The translations under genes were made by a program, and so were the position numbers. This document shows, one piece after another, positions 1-8,666 of a DNA stretch of 64,000 bases. Where the stretch lies: the NCBI RefSeq assembly GCF_003325475.1, contig NZ_CP029495.1, positions 4,092,001-4,156,000 on the forward strand. Direction: 5' to 3'. Numbering within the stretch: position 1 is the first letter of the stretch; each line of letters starts with the position of its first letter. The stretch is from Chromobacterium phragmitis. GTDB taxonomy: Bacteria; Pseudomonadota; Gammaproteobacteria; Burkholderiales; Chromobacteriaceae. The notes under the pieces were generated by a model, which did no database searches, was not told the origin of the DNA, and saw nothing but the letters and a program-made list of their open reading frames with translations.

Positions 1-152
1 GCAGCCGCCACGGCAAGCCCGCTGTGCTGACGGTGGACGCCAAGGCGATGCGCGAGGCGGGTCTGGCCTTCTGCAGATCGGATAACGGCGTCTGGCTGAC
101 CAGCCACGTTCCGCCGCGCTTCCTCGCTCAGTCTCCCCAGCCATGTGCGTAA
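1..152 (+). CDS. kptA: RNA 2'-phosphotransferase, C-terminal end (KptA/Tpt1), partial
   Basis: The window opens inside this gene. The last 49 codons read ...GKPAVLTVDAKAM...F.RSDNGVWLT..VPPRFL..., which is the C-terminal signature of KptA/Tpt1 NAD-dependent RNA 2'-phosphotransferases (the SDNGVWLT stretch is diagnostic). The family removes an internal 2'-phosphate from RNA splice or repair junctions, making ADP-ribose 1'',2''-cyclic phosphate; its role in bacteria is unclear. The stop codon at 150-152 overlaps the start of the next gene by 10 bases, so the two are probably translationally coupled. The N-terminal catalytic half lies outside the window. Confidence 0.85.
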   Translation, partial: SRHGKPAVLTVDAKAMREAGLAFCRSDNGVWLTSHVPPRFLAQSPQPCA

Positions 153-787
153 ACTTCTTGCCGCCCAGCCGGGCTCAGTTGCGGGAGTGGTTCGGCTGCG
201 ATCCCGGAGAATGGCAGTGGCAGGAGGAGGCCTGGCAGGACTATCTGGCGCCCATATTGACGCGGGACGGCCTGCGCCTGGCCAGCTATGGCTTTGTCCC
301 CAAGCGCCACCAACCGGCGGGCGTAAGGTTGAGCACCATGAACGCCCGCGCCGAAACCATAGGCCAGCTGCGCAGCTACCGGGATGCCTGGCGCCATGGC
401 CAGCTGTGCCTGGTGCCGATGCAGGCCTTCTACGAGCCTTGCTATGACAGCGGCCGCGCAGTGCGCACCAAGATAAGCATGGCCGATGGCGCGCCGTTCG
501 CGGCGGCGGGATTGTGGCGGGAGTGGCGAGAGGCCGACGGATCCGTCAGCCTGGCTTTTACCCAGATCACCATCAACGCCGACGGCCATGCCGTGATGGG
601 CCGCATGCACCGGCCCGGGGATGAGAAGCGCTCGCTGGCCATCATACCCGCCGGACGGTATCGGCAATGGTTGAGTTGCAGCGATCCCGAGCAAGCCCGC
701 GCCTTTCTGCAGCCATTCGAGGCGGAAGACATGCGGGCGGAGGGCGAAATTCCCGACGCGCCGCGGCAGGGGTCGCTATTCGACTGA
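143..787 (+). CDS. SRAP-domain protein (HMCES/YedK family abasic-site shield)
   Basis: A 214-aa SRAP domain protein. The start gives the obligatory Met-Cys N-terminus: Cys2 is the residue that, after Met removal, forms a thiazolidine crosslink with abasic sites in single-stranded DNA. Other family active-site positions are visible: Asn67 in NARAET, Glu98 in FYEP and His156 in the GRMHRPGDEKRS motif. Length is normal (about 215-230 aa). It overlaps the end of the kptA-like gene by 10 bases. The family is often SOS-linked, but no LexA box can sit in front here because the upstream DNA is coding. Family assignment is firm; the cellular role is inferred from E. coli YedK and human HMCES. Confidence 0.92.
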   Translation: MCVNFLPPSRAQLREWFGCDPGEWQWQEEAWQDYLAPILTRDGLRLASYGFVPKRHQPAGVRLSTMNARAETIGQLRSYRDAWRHGQLCLVPMQAFYEPCYDSGRAVRTKISMADGAPFAAAGLWREWREADGSVSLAFTQITINADGHAVMGRMHRPGDEKRSLAIIPAGRYRQWLSCSDPEQARAFLQPFEAEDMRAEGEIPDAPRQGSLFD

Positions 788-803
788 TGGCGCGGCAGAC
801 GCG

Positions 804-830
804 AAAAAGCCCGCTAACAGCGGGCTCTCT
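804..830 (-). terminator. Rho-independent terminator of fbp, possibly bidirectional
   Basis: An 8-bp perfect stem (AGCCCGCT at 808-815, AGCGGGCT at 819-826) with a 3-nt loop. On the minus strand it is followed by a T tract (AAAAA at 804-808 on plus). It lies 20 bases past the fbp stop and 20 bases past the SRAP gene, so it may serve both convergent genes. Confidence 0.85.
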
Positions 831-847
831 TCAAGCATGGGCGACCA

Positions 848-1855
848 TTACTGCTGTTCGAGGTGGTAGCGCGTCACCAGCTCCACTTCCTCCTTGGAGC
901 CCAGGAACACCGCCACGCGTTCGTGCAGCTTGGCCGGCACGATGTCCATGATGCGCTGTTGGCCATTGGTGGCGGCGCCGCCTGCCTGTTCGATGATGAA
1001 AGCCATCGGATTGCCTTCGTACATCAGGCGCAGCTTGCCGGCCTTGGACGGATCGCGCGCGTCCTTCGGGTACATGAAAATGCCGCCGCGGGTGATGATG
1101 CGATGCACCTCGGCCACCATGGACGCCACCCAGCGCATATTGAAATCGCGGCCGCGCGGACCGGTCTTGCCGGCCAGCATTTCTTCCACGTAGCGGCGCA
1201 CCGGGGCTTCCCAGTGGCGCATGTTGGACATGTTGATAGCGAACTCCGCCGTGCGCTCCGGCACCTTCATGTCCGGGTGGGTCAGCACGAAGGAACCGTG
1301 CTCGCGATCCAGCGTGAAGCCGTGCACGCCGCTGCCGAATGTCAGCACCAGCATGGTTTGCGGGCCGTACACGGTATAGCCGGCGGCCACCTGGTGGGTG
1401 CCGGGCTGCAGGAAGTCGGCCTCGGTCGGCTGCGCCACGCCTTCCGGGCAGCGCAGGATGGAGAAGATGGTGCCGACGGAGATGTTGACGTCGATATTGG
1501 ACGAGCCGTCCAGCGGGTCGAACATCAGCAGGTATTCGCCCTTCGGGTATTCGCCCGGAATATGATACGGCAGCTCCATCTCTTCCGAAGCCATCGCGGC
1601 CAGGCTGCCGCCCCACTCGTTGGCGTCCAGCAGGAAATCGTTGGCGATCACATCCAGTTTCTTTTGCGCCTCGCCCTGGATATTGCCGGTGCCGGCTTCG
1701 CCCAGCACGTCGGCCAGCGCGCCTTTGTTCACCGAGTAGCTGATGGCTTTGCAGGCGCGGCCCACGGTTTCGATCAGCAGGCGCAATTCAGGCGGCAGCG
1801 TGCCTGCCTTGCGCTGTTGTTCGATCAGAAAACGGGAGAGGGTGATGCGGCTCAT
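848..1855 (-). CDS. fbp: Fructose-1,6-bisphosphatase class I
   Basis: A 335-aa class I FBPase, hydrolysing fructose 1,6-bisphosphate to fructose 6-phosphate in gluconeogenesis. The metal-binding motif FDPLDGSSN lies at residues 112-120 (Asp113 and Asp116 as ligands), preceded by the EE pair at 91-92. The start at 1855 gives MSRITLSRFL, the usual N-terminus, with AAGGA upstream on the minus strand; the open frame extends much further upstream but that part has no family match. Length is normal. It is divergently placed to the binding-protein gene at 1997 and ends in its own terminator. Confidence 0.97.
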   Translation of the reverse strand: MSRITLSRFLIEQQRKAGTLPPELRLLIETVGRACKAISYSVNKGALADVLGEAGTGNIQGEAQKKLDVIANDFLLDANEWGGSLAAMASEEMELPYHIPGEYPKGEYLLMFDPLDGSSNIDVNISVGTIFSILRCPEGVAQPTEADFLQPGTHQVAAGYTVYGPQTMLVLTFGSGVHGFTLDREHGSFVLTHPDMKVPERTAEFAINMSNMRHWEAPVRRYVEEMLAGKTGPRGRDFNMRWVASMVAEVHRIITRGGIFMYPKDARDPSKAGKLRLMYEGNPMAFIIEQAGGAATNGQQRIMDIVPAKLHERVAVFLGSKEEVELVTRYHLEQQ

Positions 1856-1996
1856 GACGTTCCTTAGGAGGGATGGGTGCGCGAATGATAATGCCGTCGG
1901 CTTGGCGGCACAACGCGGCATTATAACCGAATAAGGGTGCGGGCCGGGCCGCGAAAAGCTATCACGATATGAGTAGTTCGACGTAGGAGATGCGCC

Positions 1997-2776
1997 ATGC
2001 TCAGCCGCGCCCTGGTCTTGTTGCTGTTCAGTCTTTCCGCTTGGTCGGCGCGCGCGCCGGCCTTGACCATCTACACCGAAGAGTGGCCGCCCATCACGTT
2101 TCAACGCAACGGCGTGGCCGATGGCATGGCCGTGGAGGTGGTGCGCGAGATCCAGACGCGCATCCACGACAACAGCCCGGTGGAGGTCGTGCCTTGGGCG
2201 CGGGGCTACAAGGACCTGCTGACCAATCCTGGCATCATGCTGTTCACCGTCGGCCGCAGCGAAGCGCGCGAAAAACAAATGACGTTGCTGGGGCCGATCG
2301 CCGTGTCGCAAACCGTGCTGCTGGCGCGCAAGGGCGAGGCGGCCAAGCTGCTGGCGCTTGGGGCCGGCATCTACCAGCGGCCAGTCGGCGCTTACCGAGG
2401 CAGCATCTTCGCCGACGCCGCCTCCGCCGCCGGCTTTGTCGAGGTGGATCTGGCGCCCACTCCGCAAATCACGGCGCAAAAAATGCTGATGGGCCGTTAC
2501 GACATGTGGGTGGAGGGCGGCTTTGTCGTGGCGTCCGTGCTCAAGGACATCCACCGCCAGCCCGATGCGGTCGAGCTGGTCCGCGTGCTGGAGTCGCTGG
2601 AGCTATACCTGGCGTTTTCCCGCGGCACCCCGGCAGAGGAAGTCCACCGCTGGCAGGAAGGCTTCTCCGCCATCAAGAAAGACGGCACTTTCAAACGCAT
2701 TTACAACAAATGGTTGCCGCGCGACGCCGCGCCGATGGATATGAGGCTAATAGGCCTGCCGCCCGGGGCGCATTGA
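1997..2776 (+). CDS. Periplasmic amino-acid-type substrate-binding protein (SBP_bac_3-like)
   Basis: A 259-aa secreted protein with a signal peptide (about residues 1-21, MLSRALVLLLFSLSAWSARA). The mature part, starting near LTIYTEEWPPITF, follows the bacterial extracellular solute-binding protein family 3 pattern (Y.E.WPP..F at the start, a two-lobe layout of about 235 aa). No permease or ATPase gene is adjacent, so it is an orphan binding protein. Such stand-alone proteins are common in Chromobacterium-like and Pseudomonas genomes. The ligand cannot be read from sequence. It converges on the LysR gene, 4 bases between stops. Confidence 0.8.
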   Translation: MLSRALVLLLFSLSAWSARAPALTIYTEEWPPITFQRNGVADGMAVEVVREIQTRIHDNSPVEVVPWARGYKDLLTNPGIMLFTVGRSEAREKQMTLLGPIAVSQTVLLARKGEAAKLLALGAGIYQRPVGAYRGSIFADAASAAGFVEVDLAPTPQITAQKMLMGRYDMWVEGGFVVASVLKDIHRQPDAVELVRVLESLELYLAFSRGTPAEEVHRWQEGFSAIKKDGTFKRIYNKWLPRDAAPMDMRLIGLPPGAH

Positions 2777-2780
2777 ACGC

Positions 2781-3680
2781 TCAAGAGGGAAAGCCGCCGT
2801 CTTCCGCCGCTTCGCTCTCCAGCCAGCGGCAGAATGAGGCAACCGTGGAGTCCTCGGCCGCCATGCGCGGCACCACCCAGCAGTAATCCCTTACCGTCAC
2901 CACCGGCGCAGGCAGCGGCGACACCAGCTTGCCCTCATCGATCAGAGCCTGAGCCATCGGCATCGGCCCCAGCGCGACCCCAAGTCCGTCGACAGCGGCT
3001 TGCAGCGCCAGCGAGAATTTGTCGAAATGCATGCTGCTGGCCGGCTTCAGCTCCGCCGCGCCGGCCAGCGTCAACCAGCGGGGCCAGGCGGTGGGGCGAG
3101 TGTCGGCATGCAATAGCGTATGCGCGGCGAGATCCGCGGGTGCGCTTAGCGGCTGGCTGGCCAGCAGCGCCGGGCTGCACAGCGGCAGCTCCCACTCTTT
3201 CAGAAAAGGCTTGGCGATGTGGCCAGCCCAATCGCCGGGGCCGCGGCGAATGGCGACATCGAATGGCGCGTCCAGCCGGCTGAGGTCTCGGTCGGACGTC
3301 GCCAGCCGCAGCTCCAGATCGGGAAAGCGCTCGCGAAAACGCGCCAACCGGGGCAGCAGCCAATAGGACGCGAAAGTAGGGGTGGAGTTGACGGCCAGCC
3401 GGCGCTGATGATCCGGCTGCAGCAGCTGGGCGGTGGCGTTGGCGATCAGGTCCAGCCCATCCTGCACTTGGACCAGGTAACGCCAGCCGGCGTCGGTCAG
3501 CTTGACCCGGCCGCCGCTGCGCTCGAACAGCCGCACGCCCAGCCAGTCTTCCAATTGCTTAATCTGTTTGCTCACAGCGCCATGCGTGACGAAGAGTTCG
3601 CCCGCGGCCGCGGAAAAGCTTTCCAGCCGGGCCGCAGCTTCGAAAATGCGCAGGGAGTTCAGAGGAGGGTAAGTGCTCAT
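2781..3680 (-). CDS. LysR-family regulator, GcvA-like
   Basis: A 299-aa LysR-type regulator. The N-terminal winged helix covers about residues 5-64 (PPLNSLRIFEAAARLESFSAAA, then HGAVSKQIKQLEDWLGVRLFER), followed by a LysR substrate domain. The PPLN..R.FEAA..... opening and HGAVS..I..LE are typical of the GcvA/AmpR subgroup. The start codon at 3680 is two bases from a 19-bp inverted repeat (3682-3700) fitting a LysR T-N11-A site. The plus-strand neighbour downstream of that site is acnB, about 170 bp away, so regulation of acnB is possible but not shown. Confidence 0.9.
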   Translation of the reverse strand: MSTYPPLNSLRIFEAAARLESFSAAAGELFVTHGAVSKQIKQLEDWLGVRLFERSGGRVKLTDAGWRYLVQVQDGLDLIANATAQLLQPDHQRRLAVNSTPTFASYWLLPRLARFRERFPDLELRLATSDRDLSRLDAPFDVAIRRGPGDWAGHIAKPFLKEWELPLCSPALLASQPLSAPADLAAHTLLHADTRPTAWPRWLTLAGAAELKPASSMHFDKFSLALQAAVDGLGVALGPMPMAQALIDEGKLVSPLPAPVVTVRDYCWVVPRMAAEDSTVASFCRWLESEAAEDGGFPS

Positions 3681-3681
3681 G

Positions 3682-3700
3682 TTGTGATTTTATCTCACAA
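3682..3700. promoter_or_regulatory. LysR-type inverted repeat between lysR and acnB
   Basis: TTGTGA (3682-3687), 7-nt spacer, TCACAA (3695-3700): a 19-bp dyad touching the LysR start codon. Spacing fits LysR boxes and suggests autorepression; the acnB side is the other divergent target. Confidence 0.5.
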
Positions 3701-3871
3701 TCCGTGTTGCGATTACTCGTTTGTATGCAAGCGCCGAAAAGCGTAATCTTCACTCACTACAAAGTGCATATTCCAGCGCGAAACGCGCGGAAGTGATGCA
3801 GAATTAGCAAGTGGAGACTGCCAGCCCGCGCCGGCAGACTTGCGCCAACCAAGCCAAGAAGGTCCCGAGTC

Positions 3872-6460
3872 ATGCTAGAAGCTTACCGTCAGCACGTTGC
3901 CGAGCGCGCCGCGCTGGGCATTCCGCCCCTGCCGCTGTCCGCCAAGCAGGTTGAAGAACTGGTCGAACTGCTGAAGAACCCGCCCAAGGGCGAAGAAAGC
4001 GTTCTGGTCGAGCTGATCACCCACCGCGTGCCGCCGGGCGTGGACGACGCCGCCAAGGTCAAGGCCTCCTTCCTGGCCGCCGTCGCCGAAGGCAGCGCGA
4101 AGTCGCCGCTGGTAAGCCGCGAGCTGGCTACCGAACTGCTCGGCACCATGCTGGGCGGCTACAACATCAAGCCGCTGGTCGATCTGCTGGACGACGCCGC
4201 GGTAGCCAAGATCGCCGCCGCCGGCCTGAAGAAAACCCTGCTGATGTTCGATGCCTTCCACGATGTGAAGGAAAAGATGGACAAGGGCAACGCCGTCGCC
4301 AAGGAAGTGGTCGAATCCTGGGCCAATGCCGAGTGGTTCACCAGCCGCCCGGAAGTGGCCGAGAAAATCACCGTCACCGTATTCAAGGTGCCGGGCGAGA
4401 CCAATACCGACGACCTGTCGCCGGCCCCGGACGCCTGGAGCCGTCCGGACATCCCGCTGCATTACCTGGCGATGCTGAAGAACACCCGCGCTGACGCGGC
4501 CTTCAAGCCGGAAGAAGACGGCAAGCGCGGCCCGATGCAGTTCATCGACGATCTGAAGAAAAAGGGCCACCTAGTCGCCTACGTCGGCGACGTGGTCGGC
4601 ACCGGCTCCTCGCGCAAATCCGCCACCAACTCGGTGGTATGGGCCACTGGCCAGGATATCCCCTACGTGCCGAACAAGCGCTTCGGCGGCGTGACGCTGG
4701 GCGGCAAGATCGCGCCGATCTTCTTCAACACCCAGGAAGACTCCGGCTCGCTGCCGATCGAAGTGGACGTGTCCAAGCTGGAAATGGGCGACGTGATCGA
4801 CATCTACCCCTACGCCGGCAAAATCGAGAAGAACGGCACCCTCGTCTCCGAGTTCAAGTTGAAATCCGAAGTGATCCTGGACGAAGTGCGCGCCGGCGGC
4901 CGCATCAACCTGATCATCGGCCGCGGCCTGACCTCCAAGGCGCGCGAAGCGCTGGGCCTGCCGGCTTCCACCGCATTCCGCCTGCCCAAATCCCCGGTCG
5001 ATTCCGGCAAGGGCTTCTCGCTGGGCCAGAAGATGGTCGGCCGCGCCTGTGGCCTGCCGGAAGGCAAGGGCGTGCGCCCGGGCACTTACTGCGAACCCAA
5101 GATGACCACCGTCGGCTCGCAGGACACCACCGGCCCGATGACCCGCGACGAGCTGAAGGATCTGGCTTGCCTGGGTTTCTCCGCCGATCTGGTGATGCAG
5201 TCGTTCTGCCACACCGCCGCCTATCCGAAGCCGGTGGACGTGAAGATGCACAAGGAACTGCCGGCCTTCATCTCCACCCGCGGCGGCGTCTCGCTGCGCC
5301 CGGGCGACGGCGTGATCCACAGCTGGCTGAACCGTCTGTTGCTGCCCGACACCGTGGGCACCGGCGGCGACAGCCACACTCGCTTCCCGATCGGCATTTC
5401 CTTCCCGGCCGGCTCCGGCCTGGTGGCTTTCGCCGCCGCCACCGGCGTGATGCCGCTGGACATGCCTGAGTCGGTGCTGGTGCGCTTCAAGGGCAAGCTG
5501 CAGCCGGGCGTGACACTGCGCGACCTGGTCAACGCCATCCCGTTGTATGCGATCAAGTCCGGCCTGCTGACCGTGGCCAAGGCCGGCAAGAAGAACATCT
5601 TCTCCGGCCGCATTCTGGAAATCGAAGGCCTGCCGGATCTCAAGGTCGAGCAAGCTTTCGAACTGACCGACGCCTCGGCCGAGCGTTCCGCTGCCGGCTG
5701 CACCGTGCACCTGAACAAAGAGCCCATCGTCGAGTACATGCGCTCCAACATCACGCTGATGAAGTCCATGATCGCCGACGGTTATCAGGATGCGCGCACG
5801 CTGGAGCGCCGCATCATGGCGATGGAAGACTGGATCGCCAACGGCAAGCTGCTGCAGGGCGATGCCGACGCCGAGTACGCGGCGGTGATCGAGATCGACA
5901 TGAACGACATCAAGGAGCCTATCGTCGCTTGCCCGAACGATCCGGACGACGTGAAGTTCATGTCCGAAGTGGCCGGCACCAAGATCGACGAAGTGTTCAT
6001 CGGCTCGTGCATGACCAATATCGGACACTTCCGCGCCGCGTCCAAGCTGCTGGAAGGCAAGGCGGACATTCCGGTGCGCCTGTGGGTGGCGCCGCCGACC
6101 AAGATGGACGCCAAGCAGCTGACCGAGGAGGGCCACTACGGCGTGCTGGGCCGCGCCGGCGCGCGGCTGGAAATGCCGGGCTGCTCGCTGTGCATGGGCA
6201 ACCAGGCGCAGGTGCGCGAAGGCGCGACCGTGATGTCCACCTCCACCCGCAACTTCCCGAACCGCCTGGGCAAGAACTCCAACGTGTTCCTGGGCTCCGC
6301 CGAGCTGGCCGCGATCTGCTCCAAGCTGGGCAAAATCCCGACCGTTGAGGAATACCAGGCGAACATCGGCATCATCAATGAAAAGGGCGCCGAAGTTTAC
6401 AAGTATCTGAACTTCGACCAGATCCAGGAATATCAGGAACTGGCCGCCAGCAAGGCCTGA
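3872..6460 (+). CDS. acnB: Aconitate hydratase B
   Basis: An 862-aa bifunctional aconitate hydratase / 2-methylisocitrate dehydratase of the AcnB type (E. coli 865 aa). It opens with MLEAYRQHVAERAALGIPPL and the AcnB-specific HEAT-like domain, then the swivel domain (FKVPGETNTDDLSPAPDAWSRPDIPLH) and the three Fe-S domains. The 4Fe-4S ligands are visible in the F.GSCMTNIGHFR and GCSLCMGNQ segments plus the Cys in the QSFCHTAAYPKP region. AAGG precedes the ATG. It acts in the TCA cycle; the E. coli homologue becomes an RNA-binding regulator when the cluster is lost. A strong terminator follows. Confidence 0.97.
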   Translation: MLEAYRQHVAERAALGIPPLPLSAKQVEELVELLKNPPKGEESVLVELITHRVPPGVDDAAKVKASFLAAVAEGSAKSPLVSRELATELLGTMLGGYNIKPLVDLLDDAAVAKIAAAGLKKTLLMFDAFHDVKEKMDKGNAVAKEVVESWANAEWFTSRPEVAEKITVTVFKVPGETNTDDLSPAPDAWSRPDIPLHYLAMLKNTRADAAFKPEEDGKRGPMQFIDDLKKKGHLVAYVGDVVGTGSSRKSATNSVVWATGQDIPYVPNKRFGGVTLGGKIAPIFFNTQEDSGSLPIEVDVSKLEMGDVIDIYPYAGKIEKNGTLVSEFKLKSEVILDEVRAGGRINLIIGRGLTSKAREALGLPASTAFRLPKSPVDSGKGFSLGQKMVGRACGLPEGKGVRPGTYCEPKMTTVGSQDTTGPMTRDELKDLACLGFSADLVMQSFCHTAAYPKPVDVKMHKELPAFISTRGGVSLRPGDGVIHSWLNRLLLPDTVGTGGDSHTRFPIGISFPAGSGLVAFAAATGVMPLDMPESVLVRFKGKLQPGVTLRDLVNAIPLYAIKSGLLTVAKAGKKNIFSGRILEIEGLPDLKVEQAFELTDASAERSAAGCTVHLNKEPIVEYMRSNITLMKSMIADGYQDARTLERRIMAMEDWIANGKLLQGDADAEYAAVIEIDMNDIKEPIVACPNDPDDVKFMSEVAGTKIDEVFIGSCMTNIGHFRAASKLLEGKADIPVRLWVAPPTKMDAKQLTEEGHYGVLGRAGARLEMPGCSLCMGNQAQVREGATVMSTSTRNFPNRLGKNSNVFLGSAELAAICSKLGKIPTVEEYQANIGIINEKGAEVYKYLNFDQIQEYQELAASKA

Positions 6461-6487
6461 CCGCCGCATCGATTGTCTTGGTGATAG

Positions 6488-6522
6488 CGCCGTTCGCCCG
6501 CGAGGGCGGGCGGCGTTTTTTT
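6488..6522 (+). terminator. Rho-independent terminator of acnB
   Basis: A GC-rich 12-bp stem (CGCCGTTCGCCC pairing with GGGCGGGCGGCG through two G-U pairs) followed by eight or nine T residues, 28 bases past the acnB stop. Confidence 0.9.
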
Positions 6523-6591
6523 TACGGGAACTTGGCCGGCAATTCAGCGGCCCAATCCGGTCGTCGCAACGCCTCAAGAAACGAATGAAAC

Positions 6592-7161
6592 GTGGAAGTC
6601 ACAAGCGCGCCGTATCAGTATCTGCCGCCGGCCTTGCGCCGGGAGATCAATGCCATGCTGCATCAGGCCTATCAATGCGAAGGCGAGCTCGATCCGGACG
6701 AGCGGCTGCATAGGCCGGCGCTGGAGGCCCGCTCGTTCTGCCTGGCAAGCCATGGGCGGCTCGCGGCTTACGCGTCGGTGCTCGGCAAGGACATCATTCA
6801 CCAGGGACTGGTCTTCTCGCTGGGCAGCCTCAGTTGCGTCGCCACCCGGCCGGAGATGCGCGGCCGCGGCCTGGGCGAACGCGTCGTCGCCGCCGCTTCG
6901 GACTGGCTCAGGACTTGCGGCCGCTATGACATCGCCGCGTTCTCCTGCGATGCCGGGCTATTGCCGTTTTACCGGCGGGCGGCAGGATGGGAGGCGGCCG
7001 ACGTCGTGCTGATCGCCAATGGCGACGATTGCGCCTTGCGCAGCGACGCGCTGGGCAAGATTGTGGTGCTGGAGTTGCTGTCGGAGCGGGCGAAGAGGGC
7101 GGAAGCGTCGTTCCGCGGGTCGGCGGTCAATCTGGGCTTGCCGCCGGGAGAGTTTATCTAA
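6592..7161 (+). CDS. GNAT-family N-acetyltransferase
   Basis: A 189-aa GNAT-fold protein. The acetyl-CoA pyrophosphate loop is recognisable in PEMRGRGLGERVVAAASDWL (about residues 87-106), after beta strands GSLSCVATR. The GTG start at 6592 gives the expected length ahead of the first conserved helix; an in-frame ATG at 6650 would cut off part of the fold. Substrate unknown. It stands alone after the acnB terminator. Confidence 0.75.
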   Translation: MEVTSAPYQYLPPALRREINAMLHQAYQCEGELDPDERLHRPALEARSFCLASHGRLAAYASVLGKDIIHQGLVFSLGSLSCVATRPEMRGRGLGERVVAAASDWLRTCGRYDIAAFSCDAGLLPFYRRAAGWEAADVVLIANGDDCALRSDALGKIVVLELLSERAKRAEASFRGSAVNLGLPPGEFI

Positions 7162-7164
7162 GGA

Positions 7165-7542
7165 TCAGCGCGGCGCTTTGCGGCGCGAAGCCTTGGCGGG
7201 CAGCTGCATGCCCAGCTCCAGTTCGAACAGGCTGCCGGTGCGGCCGGTTTGCGACTGGCAGGCGATCAGCAGCGCGCGGTTGATCGCCTCTTTCTTGCTG
7301 ACGCCCCACCACTCGATCATCTTGTCCAAAGATTTTTGCGCATCGCGGCTCAACTCCACCGTCACCGACATTTCCTGCAGCCGGCTGCGGCGCAATTCGC
7401 GGCTGCGGCGCTTGCGCTCGGCCACCGTCATCGCGCGCTCGCCCAGCGGCTTGCGGCCTGGCTTCTTCGGCACTCCGCCTATCAGGTCGAAGGTGTAGTG
7501 GTCGCAGGGGTCTTTCATTGATGTGTGACGGGTCACGGCCAT
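7165..7542 (-). CDS. Ribbon-helix-helix DNA-binding protein, YbfE/CopB-like
   Basis: About 117-125 aa. The layout is YTFDLIGG, then a basic PGRKPLGERAMT..ERKRRSRELRR segment, then a short fold (MSVTVELSRDAQKSLDKMIEWWGVSKKEAINRALLIA) that reads as a ribbon-helix-helix. This matches the pattern of the LexA-regulated YbfE protein and plasmid CopB/RepB-type copy-number repressors (DLF..RPGRPK..., basic stretch, RHH). Start uncertain: ATG at 7542 or 7518; neither has a strong ribosome-binding site. The DNA target is unknown. Confidence 0.6.
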   Translation of the reverse strand: MAVTRHTSMKDPCDHYTFDLIGGVPKKPGRKPLGERAMTVAERKRRSRELRRSRLQEMSVTVELSRDAQKSLDKMIEWWGVSKKEAINRALLIACQSQTGRTGSLFELELGMQLPAKASRRKAPR

Positions 7543-7610
7543 TTTGAGCGGGGGCGCAAGAATACCACAAAGGCAGCGTTTGCGCAGGCACTCCCGTCCC
7601 ACCCAAAAGA

Positions 7611-7635
7611 AAAAGCCCCGAAAACGGGGCTTTTT
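7611..7635 (-). terminator. Bidirectional terminator below the BMP gene
   Basis: GCCCCG (7615-7620), AAAA loop, CGGGGC (7625-7630), flanked by A4 and T5, giving a T tract on either strand. It lies 20 bases past the BMP-family gene stop. Confidence 0.9.
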
Positions 7636-7655
7636 CCATCAGGCCAAGAGGGCTA

Positions 7656-8666
7656 TCAATTGACCGGGCAGCTGTTTGCCGCGCGGTAGTCCACCACCTT
7701 GATCTTGCCGGCGATGATGTCCTTGCGGGCCGCGGTGATCTTCTTTTCCATTTCCGGCGTGATCAGCGCGCGGTTGTACTGGTCCAGCGCCCAGTCCACG
7801 CCGTTTTCTTTCAGGCCCATCAGCTTGGTGCTGGGCTTCCACTTGCCATCCTTGGCATCGCGCATGGTTTCGTACACGGCGTTGTCCACGCGTTTGACCA
7901 TGGAGGTCAGCACGGTGCCCGGCTGCATGTAGTTCTGGTTGCTGTCCACGCCGATGTAGTACTTGCCCGAGGCCTTGGCAGCCTGGATCACGCCCACGTT
8001 GGACAGGGCGGCGGCGGCGAAGATCACATCGGCGCCGCGGTCGAATTGGCTCTTGGCCAGCTCGTTGCCGCGCGACGGATCGTTGAACGCGGCGTGGGTG
8101 GTGCCCAGCATGTTCTGCAGCACCACAGCCTTCGGATTCACGTAACGGGCGCCTTGCGCGTAGCCGCAGCCGAAGGCGCGGATCAGCGGCACGTCCATGC
8201 CGCCCAGATAGCCCACCTTGCCGGTCTTGGATTTCATCGCGGCGGCCATGCCCGCCAGGAAGGAGCCTTCCTGCTCCTTGAAGGCGATGCTTTGCACGTT
8301 GGCGCCCTTGGCTACCGAATCCACCAGCGTGAACTTGGTATTGGGGAATTCCTTGGCCACGGTCTCGATCGACTGGGTGTAGGCGAAGCCGACGGCCACT
8401 ACCAGGTCGGCGCCTTTGCGCGCCATATTGCGCAGCACTTGCTCTTTCTGCGCGTCGTTGCTGGGCTGACCTTCGCGGTAATTGATCTTGAACTCTTTCC
8501 TGAAGCGTTCGGCGCCGGTATAGGCCGCTTCGTTGAAGCTCTTGTCGAACTTGCCTGCCTGGTCGTAGACCACTGCCACATTGAAGTCCTTGGCCAGCGC
8601 GGGGGCGGCGAGCAGGGCGGCGGCTACGGCGCATCCTGCGGTCTTGATCGCAAACGTCATTTTCAT
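7656..8666 (-). CDS. BMP-family (PnrA-like) periplasmic nucleoside-binding protein
   Basis: A 336-aa basic-membrane-protein family binding protein. Signal peptide at about residues 1-25 (ending AAPALA before KDFNVAVVYD). The BMP core is visible: D.AGKFDKSFNEAA, VAVGFAYTQSIETVAKEFPNTKF, LVDS, EQEGSFLAGMAAA, GKVGYLGGMDVPLIRAFGCGYAQGA. The family binds nucleosides for ABC uptake (PnrA, Med). No lipobox Cys at the cleavage site, and no ABC permease or ATPase beside it, so it is an orphan here. It has a long, gene-free leader of about 220 nt. Confidence 0.88.
   Translation of the reverse strand: MKMTFAIKTAGCAVAAALLAAPALAKDFNVAVVYDQAGKFDKSFNEAAYTGAERFRKEFKINYREGQPSNDAQKEQVLRNMARKGADLVVAVGFAYTQSIETVAKEFPNTKFTLVDSVAKGANVQSIAFKEQEGSFLAGMAAAMKSKTGKVGYLGGMDVPLIRAFGCGYAQGARYVNPKAVVLQNMLGTTHAAFNDPSRGNELAKSQFDRGADVIFAAAALSNVGVIQAAKASGKYYIGVDSNQNYMQPGTVLTSMVKRVDNAVYETMRDAKDGKWKPSTKLMGLKENGVDWALDQYNRALITPEMEKKITAARKDIIAGKIKVVDYRAANSCPVN

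Noticed and set aside
1856..2554. N-terminal extension of fbp by 230 codons
   Set aside because: The FBPase family starts at MSRITLSRF; the extension is antisense to the binding-protein gene and has no family match.
4571..6577. A 668-codon minus-strand frame opposite acnB
   Set aside because: Antisense shadow of a highly biased GC-rich gene; His-rich, no fold.
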